A program made the translations under genes and the position numbers. From the NCBI RefSeq assembly GCF_006170445.1, contig NZ_VCNA01000009.1:124001-188000 (forward strand): a DNA stretch of 64,000 bases, written 5' to 3'. The DNA is from Brevibacillus dissolubilis (GTDB lineage Bacteria > Bacillota > Bacilli > Brevibacillales > Brevibacillaceae). Shown one piece after another: positions 1 through 11,141 of the stretch (the stretch's first letter is position 1; each line of letters opens with the position of its first letter). Below the pieces are notes generated by a model that was not told the DNA's origin, ran no database searches, and saw only the letters and a list, made by a program, of their open reading frames with translations.

Positions 1-503
1 TGGAATCTGATGCAACCAGCTTTTTGGATACCAATGTCATTCCAGGCCTGACATATACCTACACGCTCGAGTACATCTTTCAAGACGACGAAGGCCCGTA
101 CCCGGCTGCTACCGTTACCGCGACAGCCATTGAGCCTGTAGACAACACACCTGCTCCTACCAGCTTCCACGCACAAGCCACCAATGATGGCATTCTGCTG
201 ACTTGGGATAAACCTCCGTTTAACGCCAGATACTTTCTGTCAGCTATGATAGATGGCACTGGCTACAGCATGGAGCTGGAGTATGATCAGACGAGCTTTT
301 TGGATAAGTATGTCACTCCGGGTCTGACCTACACCTACACGCTGGAGTACATCATCGAAGGCACCGAAACTCGTCCTCCTGTCTCAACCGTAACTGCGAC
401 CGCCGTAGGACCTGTCAAATCTACGGTGGGTTCTGAACCGACCGCTGCTTCTGAAGAGAACGCATCTGAAACGGTACCGGCTACGACTCCATCTACCCGG
501 TAA
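1..503 (+). CDS. Fibronectin type III-like repeat protein, C-terminal part (5' end outside window)
   Basis: The frame is open to the left edge and stops with TAA at 501-503, so only about the last 166 residues are visible. They contain two copies of a module ending in PGLTYTYTLEYI followed by a TVTATA strand; the copies start their shared block near residue 7 and near residue 99. The pattern of short beta strands, Pro/Gly turns and a Thr-rich tail is typical of fibronectin type III domains in secreted or surface proteins of Gram-positive bacteria. The last 30 or so residues are Ser/Thr/Ala/Glu-rich and carry no LPXTG motif. What lies upstream (enzyme, adhesin or S-layer-like part) cannot be seen. 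It converges on the polysaccharide operon across a double terminator. Confidence 0.75.
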   Translation, partial: ESDATSFLDTNVIPGLTYTYTLEYIFQDDEGPYPAATVTATAIEPVDNTPAPTSFHAQATNDGILLTWDKPPFNARYFLSAMIDGTGYSMELEYDQTSFLDKYVTPGLTYTYTLEYIIEGTETRPPVSTVTATAVGPVKSTVGSEPTAASEENASETVPATTPSTR

Positions 504-544
504 CCAACTCTTTTTGACAGCAAGATGATCTTCCGCATCACCAA

Positions 545-637
545 AAGCCCCCTGCACTGCCAGCTACGGCGCAGGGGGCTTCCTTTCAACGCAAAACCCC
601 CTGAACGGTTCCATCCTTCGCTCAGGGGGTTTTGCAT
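545..637. terminator. Two adjacent intrinsic terminator hairpins between convergent genes
   Basis: First hairpin: AAGCCCCCTGC (545-555) pairs with GCAGGGGGCTT (571-581), followed by a T-rich stretch. Second hairpin: GCAAAACCCCCTGA (591-604) pairs with TCAGGGGGTTTTGC (622-635), with ATTTTATT after it. They can end the fibronectin-like gene on the plus strand and the 15.6-kb polysaccharide operon arriving from the right. Confidence 0.85.
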
Positions 638-654
638 TTTATTGGAGATCTCTG

Positions 655-2598
<1,944 letters not shown>

Positions 2599-2634
2599 GT
2601 TAAAACCTCCTAACGCTTCTCGACCAAAACAAGA

Positions 2635-3786
2635 TTATTTGTTGACGGCTTGAATAAAAGCATCGATCACTCGAGTCTGCTGGGACTCTGTCAGGCTCGA
2701 ACCGGACGGCAGACAAAGACCGGTGTGAAACAGGCGCTCCGATACGCTCTCTTCCGGCTGGTGCGGGTAGTAGGTGCAGCCTTCAAACAGGGGCTGCAGA
2801 TGAAGCGGCTTCCAGACCGGACGTGCCTCGATGTTGGCTTCTGCCAAGGCATCGACGATCTCAACTGCAGATACTCCTGTCTGTGCCTCATCAACAGTCA
2901 GGGTCGTCAGCCAGCGTGTGTGACGGCCGAATTCCGCTTCCGGCATGAAGGCAAGACCCGGTACCTGTGACAACTCTTCCACATAACGGTCAAAGATAGC
3001 CCGGCGGATCGCGATGCGCTCTTCGAGGATCTCCAGCTGCGCACGCCCGATGCCAGCCAAGACATTGCTCAAGCGGTAGTTGTAGCCGATCTCGCTGTGT
3101 TGGTAGTGGCGTGCCTGATCACGGGACTGTGTCGCCCAGTGACGAGCCTTGTGCAGAGCATCCAGATCGTCAGAGACGATCATGCCGCCGCCAGAGGTGG
3201 TGATGATCTTATTGCCGTTGAAAGAGAAAATCCCGAACTTGCCGATCGAGCCGCTTCCCTTGCCTTTGTACGTAGTACCCAGTGCCTCTGCTGCGTCCTC
3301 GATGATCGGTACCCCGTAGCGGTCACAGATCGCTTTGATCGGGTCCATGTCAGCGCTTTGACCGTAGAGCGAAACTACGATGACCGCTTTTGGTAAATGC
3401 CCGTTCTGCTCTGCTTCTTGGAAGGCACGCTCCAACGCAAGCGGAGACATATTCCACGTCTCTGGTTCCGAATCGATGAAAACAGGCTCTGCACCCTCAT
3501 AGAGGATCGGGTTGGCGGTAGCCACGAAGGTGAGACTGGAGCAAAAGACCTTATCCCCCTGTTTTACCCCAAGAAGACGTAGTGCTAAATGAATACCTGC
3601 CGTACCAGAACTTAGTGCCAAAGCACCATTACTTCCTACATACCCTGCTAATTCCCTTTCGAAACCTTCCACATGCGGACCCAGAGGAGCAATCCAGTTG
3701 GTTGCGAATGCTTCCGCGATGTATTGTTGTTCACGTTCTCCCATATGTGGCGGGGAAAGATAAATGCGTTCCGTATGATTGCCCAT
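2635..3786 (-). CDS. DegT/DnrJ/EryC1/StrS aminotransferase, PglE-like
   Basis: A PLP-dependent sugar aminotransferase expected to convert the 4-keto sugar made by the neighbouring dehydratase into a 4-amino sugar. Family features are an ALSSGTAGIHLAL cofactor-site stretch near residue 60, EDAAEALG near 165 and the PLP-binding lysine in FNGNK, near residue 193. The ATG at 3786 is preferred because a GAGAG box lies 8 bases upstream. A GTG at 3795 in the same frame would add three residues and overlap the stop of the preceding acetyltransferase. About 383 residues is normal for the family. Its place between pglD-like and pglF-like genes supports a UDP-4-amino-4,6-dideoxy-GlcNAc product. Confidence 0.88.
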   Translation of the reverse strand: MGNHTERIYLSPPHMGEREQQYIAEAFATNWIAPLGPHVEGFERELAGYVGSNGALALSSGTAGIHLALRLLGVKQGDKVFCSSLTFVATANPILYEGAEPVFIDSEPETWNMSPLALERAFQEAEQNGHLPKAVIVVSLYGQSADMDPIKAICDRYGVPIIEDAAEALGTTYKGKGSGSIGKFGIFSFNGNKIITTSGGGMIVSDDLDALHKARHWATQSRDQARHYQHSEIGYNYRLSNVLAGIGRAQLEILEERIAIRRAIFDRYVEELSQVPGLAFMPEAEFGRHTRWLTTLTVDEAQTGVSAVEIVDALAEANIEARPVWKPLHLQPLFEGCTYYPHQPEESVSERLFHTGLCLPSGSSLTESQQTRVIDAFIQAVNK

Positions 3787-3791
3787 CCTCT

Positions 3792-4460
3792 TCACTCTCT
3801 TTCCATCTTCGAAAATTTAATCGGTTTGGCTGGTACGCCTACTGCGGTGCAATAAGCAGGCAAGGATCTGGTTACGACCGCGCCTGCACCGACGACCGTT
3901 GCTTCGCCGATTTCCACAGATGGGATCACGGCGCATCCTGTACCGATATCTGCTGCTTCTCTGATTGTGACATTGCCGGAGAGATTGCATCCTGGCAGGA
4001 TCGTCGCAAAATTCTCCAGCTTCGAGTCATGACCGATCGTGCAGCCATAATTGATGATCACATGCTCTCCAATGCTGATATTGGTCGTCACCACACTATT
4101 CGCGGCAATCATCGTGCCTGCCCCAATCACGGTCTCATCCCCGATCACAGCGGTGGGATGGATCAGTGTAGCGTAAGTAAGCTGTGGATATGTTTCTCTC
4201 AGACGGGCGATCATTCTTCGCCGCACCTGCGAATTGCCGATGGCGACGATGAATTGTGCCCGGTTGTATGTGGATTGATTCAGTAGCTCATCAAGCGGGC
4301 CGAGCACAGGAAAGCCGTTTTGGATGCTCCCCTGTAACGCAGGGTTGTCATCCACATAACCGAGCAATTCCCAGGTGGGCTGAACACGATTGAGGTCTTT
4401 GACCAGTTGGGCCGTCTCTCTCGCGTGACCGCCTGCCCCGATGATTATCAGTTCAGCCAT
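3792..4460 (-). CDS. Sugar N-acetyltransferase, PglD/NeuD family
   Basis: A 222-residue left-handed beta-helix acetyltransferase that would acetylate the 4-amino group to give UDP-di-N-acetylbacillosamine. The N-terminus has the nucleotide-sugar-binding stretch IIGAGGHARE (6-15). Hexapeptide repeats run from about residue 100 to 205. His144, in the segment CTIGHDS, matches the catalytic His of Campylobacter PglD. The ATG at 4460 is chosen because GAGGAG lies 8-9 bases upstream; a GTG six codons earlier lacks such a site. It overlaps the phosphosugar transferase upstream by 8 bases and the aminotransferase region downstream closely, so translation is probably coupled. An O-acetyltransferase role is the main alternative. 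Confidence 0.88.
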   Translation of the reverse strand: MAELIIIGAGGHARETAQLVKDLNRVQPTWELLGYVDDNPALQGSIQNGFPVLGPLDELLNQSTYNRAQFIVAIGNSQVRRRMIARLRETYPQLTYATLIHPTAVIGDETVIGAGTMIAANSVVTTNISIGEHVIINYGCTIGHDSKLENFATILPGCNLSGNVTIREAADIGTGCAVIPSVEIGEATVVGAGAVVTRSLPAYCTAVGVPAKPIKFSKMERE

Positions 4461-5061
4461 TGATGCTTCGCTCCTCACTACCCATGAATTCGGTCATCGT
4501 GGCTTGCCCGCTTTGGCTGATATCCTTGGCTCCGACCACCTTGAGCACCGTCATCACCAAAATTTTGATATCCAGCCAAAACGACTGATGATCCACGTAC
4601 CAGACATCAAGCGCAAACTTTTCTTCCCATGTGATCGCATTGCGTCCATTCACCTGCGCCCAGCCGGTAATGCCCGGCCGGACCTCATGACGGCGGGCCT
4701 GCTCAGGTGTGTAGCGATCGAGATACTGCATCAAAAGCGGGCGCGGCCCCACCAGACTCAAGTCGCCCTTGACCACGTTAAACAATTGCGGCAGTTCATC
4801 CAAGCTGAACTTGCGCAGCATCTTGCCCAGTGTGGTCAGACGTACCTCGTCGGGCAGCAGATTCCCCGCTGCATCCCGCTGATCCGTCATCGTGCGGAAT
4901 TTATAGATATAAAATGGTTTCCCGTGAAGTCCCGGACGCATCTGTGTAAACAGTACCGGACTGCCGATGCGTGTTCGGATCAAAAGCGCGGTCACCAAAA
5001 GGACAGGCCATAGCAAAAGCAACAGTATGAGTGCAACAGACAGATCAAATAACCGCTTCAT
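4453..5061 (-). CDS. Initiating phosphosugar transferase, PglC/WcaJ-type small form
   Basis: A 202-residue monotopic phosphoglycosyl transferase. It has one N-terminal membrane helix (about 8-35), then KFRTM, the catalytic-core stretch LDELPQLFNVVKGDLSLVGP and a C-terminal GITGWAQVNGR motif. The short form, without the extra membrane domain of WbaP/WcaJ, matches enzymes that move a sugar-1-phosphate from a UDP-sugar to undecaprenyl phosphate. With the dehydratase, aminotransferase and acetyltransferase beside it, di-N-acetylbacillosamine is the likely substrate (inference). The ATG at 5061 follows AGAGG by nine bases; an upstream in-frame start at 5106 lies well inside the preceding glycosyltransferase and has weaker support. 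Confidence 0.9.
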   Translation of the reverse strand: MKRLFDLSVALILLLLLWPVLLVTALLIRTRIGSPVLFTQMRPGLHGKPFYIYKFRTMTDQRDAAGNLLPDEVRLTTLGKMLRKFSLDELPQLFNVVKGDLSLVGPRPLLMQYLDRYTPEQARRHEVRPGITGWAQVNGRNAITWEEKFALDVWYVDHQSFWLDIKILVMTVLKVVGAKDISQSGQATMTEFMGSEERSING

Positions 5062-6211
5062 GACGCTCAACCTCTTGTAAAATCGTTCGATAGGCGGCAA
5101 GTACATCCCTCGCCGTTTTGTTTACGTCAAGCTCCCGTACGGCCAGCTCACGTCCCTGTGCAGCACGGCGTTGTGCCTCGGCAGGGTCAGAGAGTGCCTC
5201 GATAATCGCTTGCGCCAATTTTTCTTCGTCACGGGGTGGAACGAGCCAGCCTGTTTCTCCGTCATATACAATATCAGGAAATCCACCGATATTGGTGGCA
5301 ATCGTCGGCACACCTGCGAGCAGGGATTCCGCCGCTCCGCCGAGATTCTCTGAGAGGGACGGGTGAGCCACTGCATCCAGATCCCGATAGATTTGGCCCA
5401 CATCACTGCGGAAGCCAGTGAAGATGATGCTGTCACCACAGTGGGTTTTCGCCAGCTCCTGAAGCTTTTGCTCATAGGAGTGGGCATTGCCCCAAGGCCC
5501 GCCGACGATCACACCGCGTGCTTGCGGCATGACCTCTAGGACTTTTTTCATAGCCATGATAAACGTTTCGTGTCCCTTTAACCCAACGAACTGACCGAGA
5601 TAGGTCTTGGGTTTATACATATAGGCAACCATGCCGACCACTGGTGTCTCATCTCCAATGTTATACTCGGTGCGGAGAAGATTGGTTCTCTGTTCAACGA
5701 ATTGACTTATTTTGGTACCGTACAGGGCCTTGTGGACACGCTCTGCCGGAATACCCATCGAGCGGTATTTGTCACAGGTCCATTGGCATGACCCCATCCA
5801 ATGATCCTGCTCGGTCGCCAGCAGCTTGTCGATGAAGCCGTATGGGCCTTGCTCCAGATGCAGGGGGCCCGGTACTTGGAACAGACGCGGAATCTTCACG
5901 TTGTTGCGAAGCGCCAGTCTCATCAGGTACGTGGTGCCGACAAAATGGCTGTGGATAATGTCTGGCTTGACAGTCGCAACCACCTGGCGTAGCTGCTTCA
6001 TCACGCGTGGCAGCGTCCATGGGCGGCGTACTGGCAGATCGAATTGACCGGGGATGACCTCCACGCCAAGCGCCCGGTACTGATCGGCGATCTTGCCTTT
6101 GCCGGTCGGCAGTGTGACCGCCACCTCGACACCCTCACTGCGCAGGACTTCGATCTGACGCAATGCCCACATCGCTCCTGTTTCGGTTTTGAGTAGATGC
6201 AAGACTTTCAT
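5045..6211 (-). CDS. Glycosyltransferase family 4 (GT-B fold)
   Basis: A 388-residue GT-B glycosyltransferase. The N-terminal acceptor domain begins MKVLHLLKTETGAMWAL. The C-terminal donor domain shows GRxxxxKG-like GLKGHETFI near residue 210 and the E-x7-E type motif around SENLGGAAESLLAGVP near residue 305, followed by NIGGFPDIV. It should add one sugar of the repeat unit on the cytoplasmic face. The ATG follows the stop of the dehydrogenase directly with no spacer; GGAG lies 7 bases upstream. Donor and linkage cannot be read from sequence. Confidence 0.85.
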   Translation of the reverse strand: MKVLHLLKTETGAMWALRQIEVLRSEGVEVAVTLPTGKGKIADQYRALGVEVIPGQFDLPVRRPWTLPRVMKQLRQVVATVKPDIIHSHFVGTTYLMRLALRNNVKIPRLFQVPGPLHLEQGPYGFIDKLLATEQDHWMGSCQWTCDKYRSMGIPAERVHKALYGTKISQFVEQRTNLLRTEYNIGDETPVVGMVAYMYKPKTYLGQFVGLKGHETFIMAMKKVLEVMPQARGVIVGGPWGNAHSYEQKLQELAKTHCGDSIIFTGFRSDVGQIYRDLDAVAHPSLSENLGGAAESLLAGVPTIATNIGGFPDIVYDGETGWLVPPRDEEKLAQAIIEALSDPAEAQRRAAQGRELAVRELDVNKTARDVLAAYRTILQEVERHEAVI

Positions 6212-7492
6212 TTACAGTCTCCAGATCGAGATATTTTGAGGTGCTTGGGTCACGTCCAGCACGCTTTTTACGTCGGCGACGATGCCTTTGCCGTCTTGCA
6301 GGAGGTTCTCGATGAGTTCCCAGCCGCGCTCCAGATAAGCTTGGTGTGGAACCGCGTAGATCACCGCTTGGGCTGGCTTGAGTTCTTCCAGCGGGGTCAG
6401 GGTCAGGCCGTATTCATGCTGGGCTTCTTCGGCATCAGCAAGCGCATCTGTGACTTGTACGTCGATCCCGAATTCTTTGAGCTCGGAGATGATGTCGACG
6501 ACCTTGGTGTTGCGGATGTCGGTTACATTTTCCTTGAAGGTCAGACCGAGTACGGTGACACGGCAGCCTTGGATGGTAGAGCCTTGGAGAATCATCTGTT
6601 TGACCACGGAGGTGGCGATGAAGTTGGCGATGCTGTCATTGATGCGGCGTCCTGCGAGGATTACCTCTGGGTGGTAGCCGACACTTGCTGCTTTATGGGT
6701 CAGGTAGTAGGGGTCTACGCCGATGCAGTGACCACCTACAAGACCTGGGTTGAATTTAAGGAAGTTCCATTTGGTGCCCGCTGCCTTGAGCACTTCGCGG
6801 GTATCGATGCCCAGACGGTCAAAAATCAGTGCCAGCTCGTTGACGAGTGCGATATTGATGTCGCGTTGGGTGTTCTCGATAACTTTGGCTGCTTCGGCTA
6901 CCTTGATGCTTGGCGCACGGTATACGCCTGCCTCGACGACAGAGCCGTATACATCTGCCACCACGTCGAGGGTTGCCGCGTCTTGACCGGATACGACCTT
7001 GGTGATTTTGGTGAAGGTATGCTCCTTATCACCCGGATTGATCCGCTCAGGGGAGTAGCCGATGAAGAAATCTTGGCCGCCTACAAGCCCGGAGAATTTC
7101 TCTAGGATCGGCAGGCAGACTTCCTCTGTCGCACCCGGATAAACAGTAGATTCATAGACAACGATCGTACCTGGCTTAAGCACCTTCCCGACGGTCTCGG
7201 AGGCTTTGCGCAGAGCGGTCATATCCGGATTTTTTGCTTCGTCAATCGGGGTCGGTACCGCTACGATGATAAAGTCGCAATCACCCAGACGCTCTGGATT
7301 GCTGGTATATTCGATGCTGGCTTTCGCCAATTCTTCCGCACTCAGCTCACCTGTGTAGTCGATGTGCTGTTTGAGTGTATCAATACGGTGCTCGTTGATG
7401 TCAAAACCAACGATCTGATGCTTTTCACCAAATGCAACAGCGACAGGAAGACCTACATATCCAAGACCTACGACTCCAATAGTACGATTCAT
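6212..7492 (-). CDS. Nucleotide-sugar dehydrogenase, TviB/WbpO-like (UDP-sugar to UDP-uronate)
   Basis: A 426-residue NAD-dependent UDP-sugar 6-dehydrogenase. It has the N-terminal dinucleotide fold GVVGLGYVGLP (6-16), the middle dimer domain with FNPGLVGGHCIGVDPYY (catalytic Cys256) and a C-terminal UDP-binding domain. The HCIGVDPYYLTHKA form is typical of enzymes acting on UDP-N-acetylhexosamines (TviB, WbpO) rather than on UDP-glucose, where GGxCxPKD is usual. It lies 3 bases after a uronate-epimerase-like gene, so the pair should deliver a UDP-hexuronic acid or its N-acetyl form to the polymer. Substrate choice is inferred from motif form only. Confidence 0.87.
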   Translation of the reverse strand: MNRTIGVVGLGYVGLPVAVAFGEKHQIVGFDINEHRIDTLKQHIDYTGELSAEELAKASIEYTSNPERLGDCDFIIVAVPTPIDEAKNPDMTALRKASETVGKVLKPGTIVVYESTVYPGATEEVCLPILEKFSGLVGGQDFFIGYSPERINPGDKEHTFTKITKVVSGQDAATLDVVADVYGSVVEAGVYRAPSIKVAEAAKVIENTQRDINIALVNELALIFDRLGIDTREVLKAAGTKWNFLKFNPGLVGGHCIGVDPYYLTHKAASVGYHPEVILAGRRINDSIANFIATSVVKQMILQGSTIQGCRVTVLGLTFKENVTDIRNTKVVDIISELKEFGIDVQVTDALADAEEAQHEYGLTLTPLEELKPAQAVIYAVPHQAYLERGWELIENLLQDGKGIVADVKSVLDVTQAPQNISIWRL

Positions 7493-7495
7493 CGT

Positions 7496-8518
7496 TTATG
7501 CCCTCCCGTAAAATGATTGATACCAGTCAACGAATTTGCCGATCCCGTCTTCAATCGATGTCACCGGCTTGAAGCCTACATCGTTCATCAGGTCGTCTAC
7601 ATCTGCATACGTGGCCGGTACGTCGCCTGCCTGCAGCGGCAAGAATTCCTTGATCGCTTCTTTGCCCAGTTTGTCTTCGAGTACATTGATGAATTTCATC
7701 AGCTGCACCGGGTTGTTGTTGCCGATGTTGTAGATTTTATACGGCGCATAGCTGGTTCCTGGGTCTGGAGCATCTCCTGTCCAGAGCGGGTTCGGTGCTG
7801 CTTTCTTTTTCAACAGGCGGGCAATCCCTTCGACGATATCGTCTACAAAGGTAAAGTCGCGCTGCATCAGACCGTTGTTGAAGACTTGGATAGGTTTACC
7901 TTCGAGAATTGCCTTGGTAAAGAGGAAAAGTGCCATGTCAGGACGACCCCATGGACCATAGACAGTGAAGAAACGCAGGCCCGTCGTCGGCAGTCCGTAC
8001 AGGTGGCTATAGGTATGTGCCATCAGCTCGTTGGATTTTTTGGTTGCGGCATAGAGGCTGACCGGGTGATCCACATTGTGATGGACGGAGAATGGCATCT
8101 TGGTGTTGGCTCCATAGACAGAGCTGGAGGAAGCATAGATCAGGTGGCCGACTTGATTGTGGCGGCAAGCTTCCAGAATGTTCATAAAACCGACGATATT
8201 GGCGTCGATATAAGCGCGTGGGTTGACGAGGCTGTAGCGTACGCCTGCCTGTGCCGCCAAGTTGATCACGGTGTCAAACTTGTGCTCGGCAAAAATCGCA
8301 TTGATCGCTTCCGCGTCTTCAAGGTTCATCTGGTAAAAGGTGAAGCCCGGCTTCTCCTGCAGCTGTGCGAGACGCGCTTTTTTCAGGTTAACGTCATAGT
8401 AGTCGTTGAGATTATCAAGACCATGGACTTCGTAGCCTTCTGCGAGAAGTCGATTGGAGAGATGAAATCCGATAAAACCGGCGCTTCCTGTTATAAATAC
8501 TTTTCCTGGTTGTGTCAT
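7496..8518 (-). CDS. NAD-dependent UDP-hexuronate 4-epimerase, CapI/LspL-like
   Basis: An extended short-chain dehydrogenase of 340 residues. The NAD site is TGSAGFIG (10-17), the catalytic triad stretch has SSSSVYG near 130-136, and YAATK gives Tyr156 and Lys160. The sequence [18 protein letters not shown] and the [13 protein letters not shown] stretch are typical of UDP-glucuronate 4-epimerases (CapI, LspL). It would interconvert gluco and galacto uronates in partnership with the adjacent dehydrogenase. Its ATG overlaps the stop of the upstream glycosyltransferase (ATGA). If the dehydrogenase oxidises UDP-GlcNAc, this enzyme may act on UDP-GlcNAcA as TviC does. Confidence 0.87.
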   Translation of the reverse strand: MTQPGKVFITGSAGFIGFHLSNRLLAEGYEVHGLDNLNDYYDVNLKKARLAQLQEKPGFTFYQMNLEDAEAINAIFAEHKFDTVINLAAQAGVRYSLVNPRAYIDANIVGFMNILEACRHNQVGHLIYASSSSVYGANTKMPFSVHHNVDHPVSLYAATKKSNELMAHTYSHLYGLPTTGLRFFTVYGPWGRPDMALFLFTKAILEGKPIQVFNNGLMQRDFTFVDDIVEGIARLLKKKAAPNPLWTGDAPDPGTSYAPYKIYNIGNNNPVQLMKFINVLEDKLGKEAIKEFLPLQAGDVPATYADVDDLMNDVGFKPVTSIEDGIGKFVDWYQSFYGRA

Positions 8519-9747
8519 GCTTTCTCCACCATCCTTTGGGTTCCTATCGTTCTGTTTTTAGGGGAGGCCATATCGGCCAGATAGGTATAGAAGTTTGTAC
8601 GCCGTTCATTTAAGAGAGCGGCTTTATATTTTTGGGCTTTTAGCAGATTTTCTTGGGCCAGCCGCTTCATCCGGGCTGTGTCAGACAAGACCTCGATCAG
8701 CTTGGTGGCCAAGGCATCTGCGTCGCGCGGCGGTACCATCTCAGACGGCTCCATCAGCTCTGGAATCCCGCCGACATCTGTCGCCACACACGGCAGTCCT
8801 CTCGCCATCGCTTCGATCAGCGCGCGAGGCAGTCCCTCTACCAGTGACGGGAGGATGAACAGATCAGCACGGTCCAGTTCCTCTCTGACCGCCTGAGCGC
8901 CGGGCAGCATCCCTAAAAAGGTGACATGCTCTCGCATATCCAGCTGCTCACAGACCGCCTCGAACTCGGGACGGCAGCGACCGTCTCCGGCTAGCACGAG
9001 ATGTACGTCCAGTCCATGATCACGGCATTTTCGTACCGCGCGAATCTGGATGTCCTGCCCCTTGTAGAGCGTCTCCATGCTGCCAGCGTTGAAGATGCGC
9101 AGCGGCTTGGCGAATTCCGTCTTCGGCTCCGTCACATACGCCTCATCGAACAGCTCGATCGAAGAATAATGCGTCTGATACGGCTTGCTGCCGTCTGGAT
9201 TACCCGCCCGCACCGGATAGCGGCGCTGCAGAGTATGCTCGGTGACATAGGCGACTGCGTCTGCCTGCCTGCACTGCTTCTTGAGGCCGAGCGTCCCCAT
9301 CACACGGGCGAGGGGACGGGCGATGCTTTTGACCGTGCCTGGTGCAAGCGAATCCCACGGGTCTCCCACTACTTCTAGTCCGATCGGGATCTGACGGGAG
9401 CGGAGCGCTTTCCATGCGAAGGTGGCGATGGCTCCCGGCACACGCAGGATCGCAACATCACACTCGGTCGCGATCTCGCGGATCATCTGCTTAATCACTG
9501 GCATCGTCTTGAGCATCTGCCATGGCCCGACATAGTTAGGCAGACAGCAGAACTCGACGCGGTCACCACTGGCTGGCTTCCATTTTGGCTTGGCTTCTGC
9601 CACGTCCTGCACGCGGGCCAGCACGATGATGGATGCGTACACCTTGAGGTATCGTTGCCAGAACGCGTAGCTCACCACCGAATCATTGTAGATGGTGCCG
9701 TCCGGCGTTCGGTAAAAATGGGCTTCCAGTGCGATTAATGCTTTCAT
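8515..9747 (-). CDS. Glycosyltransferase family 4 (GT-B fold)
   Basis: A 410-residue glycosyltransferase. The donor-binding half contains [13 protein letters not shown] near 215, a GDGRCRPEF stretch near 250 and the sugar-nucleotide loop [21 protein letters not shown] near 300, with the E-x7-E glutamates. The N-terminal half starts [17 protein letters not shown]. Start and stop overlap both neighbours by four bases (ATGA), so it is translationally coupled to the polymerase upstream and the epimerase downstream. It should extend the lipid-linked repeat unit in the cytoplasm. Donor unknown. Confidence 0.86.
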   Translation of the reverse strand: MKALIALEAHFYRTPDGTIYNDSVVSYAFWQRYLKVYASIIVLARVQDVAEAKPKWKPASGDRVEFCCLPNYVGPWQMLKTMPVIKQMIREIATECDVAILRVPGAIATFAWKALRSRQIPIGLEVVGDPWDSLAPGTVKSIARPLARVMGTLGLKKQCRQADAVAYVTEHTLQRRYPVRAGNPDGSKPYQTHYSSIELFDEAYVTEPKTEFAKPLRIFNAGSMETLYKGQDIQIRAVRKCRDHGLDVHLVLAGDGRCRPEFEAVCEQLDMREHVTFLGMLPGAQAVREELDRADLFILPSLVEGLPRALIEAMARGLPCVATDVGGIPELMEPSEMVPPRDADALATKLIEVLSDTARMKRLAQENLLKAQKYKAALLNERRTNFYTYLADMASPKNRTIGTQRMVEKA

Positions 9748-11120
9748 GTCTGTAGCTCCTTCGCTCCGGATTTGTTGCTGCTTTGCCTGATGATCTGGAT
9801 CATGAGACCGACCGTAAACAAGATGCCCACCATCAGAATCTGTCCAGGCACAAACGAAAATCCGTTGCGGATATTATTAATCAGTACAGCCGTGATGCCC
9901 CCGACAAAGGCCAGCGTGCTGTTATTCGGTGCATGGTCGCCCAAGGTGACGAGGAAAGCCCCGATCAAAGCAGGTACGATCATCACCCCAGCCAAGCCAA
10001 AGTTATAGTAAGCTTCCGCCAGCACCGAATATCCCTGTGTCGGTGTCCTGTCGCGCAGGATGTACTTATTGTCGATGATGCTTGGGCGTTCATAGAAGGG
10101 AATTGCTAAGCCCAAGAGCCGTTTGACCGGCAGGGTGTAGGTCTTGCCTTGCCCGTGGTTCTCGCCTTCCTTGATCCAGCCCACTGTCACGACGAACGGG
10201 CGTAAGGTATAGCCGATCTCGACGAATGGATCTGTGAAGCTGAGACTGATTTCGCTGACGTCCAGATCATCCTTTGCCGTGGTCCGTGTCTCAGAGATGA
10301 TCGGAATGATCACGAAGAAGGCAATCAACCCGATCAGCACCAGCTTCATATTGATCTTAAAGCCACGATTGAGCAGAATCGCCATGCCTGCTGCTGACGG
10401 ATACATCACTTCTCCCCGATTCCCGGTCAGCATCAACAGCCCCGCCGATATGGCAAACATGATCCCGCCGATCTTCAACTGCTTGCGGTCTGCGGTCGCC
10501 AGCATAAAGTCAATCCCCACCGCAAAGAAAAACAGAATCCAGACGTACTCCGGCAGCTTTTCCAGCGCCTCCCAGTAGTCCATATAGGAGCCAAACAGCG
10601 GCAGACGCCCCGTCCCGAACGAGAAGACCAGATAAAAGCTGACAATCGCCAAAAGAGTGATCCCCATCGCAAAAATACCGGGGTGACCTTTTTCGTCGAT
10701 GGTTTTCAGGTCTCTCTTTTTGTTCTTCTGCAGGAAGCTGGTGAAGTTGGCCCCGAGGGAAAAGCAGGCAATCCCGATCCCGGACAATGCCACTGTATAG
10801 GGGCGGTAATCCGAACGTACCCACCACAGCATGTGTTCCTGTATACTGTCCAACGCATGGGGGTCAATCAAGTCAGACAACACCGTACCTAAGTGTGCAA
10901 GCGTCAAATATAATCCATAAATTCCCACAAACCCAATAAAATTAATATGGGGGTTCAATCCAATCAGCAGCATGCTCAAGAACCCCGAGCATCCCGCCAA
11001 GATCGTCACTGTGTCCCAATTCCACTCCGGTTCAATCACCACATAGTAGACGAGGCACATGATAACCAGCACAAGCAGATAGCAGACGAAATATCGAAAT
11101 AAGCGCCTCAACGTCATCAT
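9744..11120 (-). CDS. O-antigen/polysaccharide polymerase, Wzy-like membrane protein
   Basis: A 458-residue polytopic membrane protein with about 11-12 hydrophobic segments spread along its length. Long loops lie around residues 60-130 and 280-370, and the stretch TGNRGEVMYPSAAG near 235 resembles the O-antigen polysaccharide polymerase Wzy family. In Wzx/Wzy assembly this protein joins flipped repeat units outside the membrane. The operon also has a flippase, a chain-length regulator and an initiating transferase, which supports the role. Wzy proteins are poorly conserved, so membrane topology and context carry most of the weight. It starts ATG ATG 21 bases after the glycosyltransferase upstream. 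Confidence 0.78.
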   Translation of the reverse strand: MMTLRRLFRYFVCYLLVLVIMCLVYYVVIEPEWNWDTVTILAGCSGFLSMLLIGLNPHINFIGFVGIYGLYLTLAHLGTVLSDLIDPHALDSIQEHMLWWVRSDYRPYTVALSGIGIACFSLGANFTSFLQKNKKRDLKTIDEKGHPGIFAMGITLLAIVSFYLVFSFGTGRLPLFGSYMDYWEALEKLPEYVWILFFFAVGIDFMLATADRKQLKIGGIMFAISAGLLMLTGNRGEVMYPSAAGMAILLNRGFKINMKLVLIGLIAFFVIIPIISETRTTAKDDLDVSEISLSFTDPFVEIGYTLRPFVVTVGWIKEGENHGQGKTYTLPVKRLLGLAIPFYERPSIIDNKYILRDRTPTQGYSVLAEAYYNFGLAGVMIVPALIGAFLVTLGDHAPNNSTLAFVGGITAVLINNIRNGFSFVPGQILMVGILFTVGLMIQIIRQSSNKSGAKELQT

Positions 11121-11141
11121 CTGTTATCCCCCGCTTTCCTT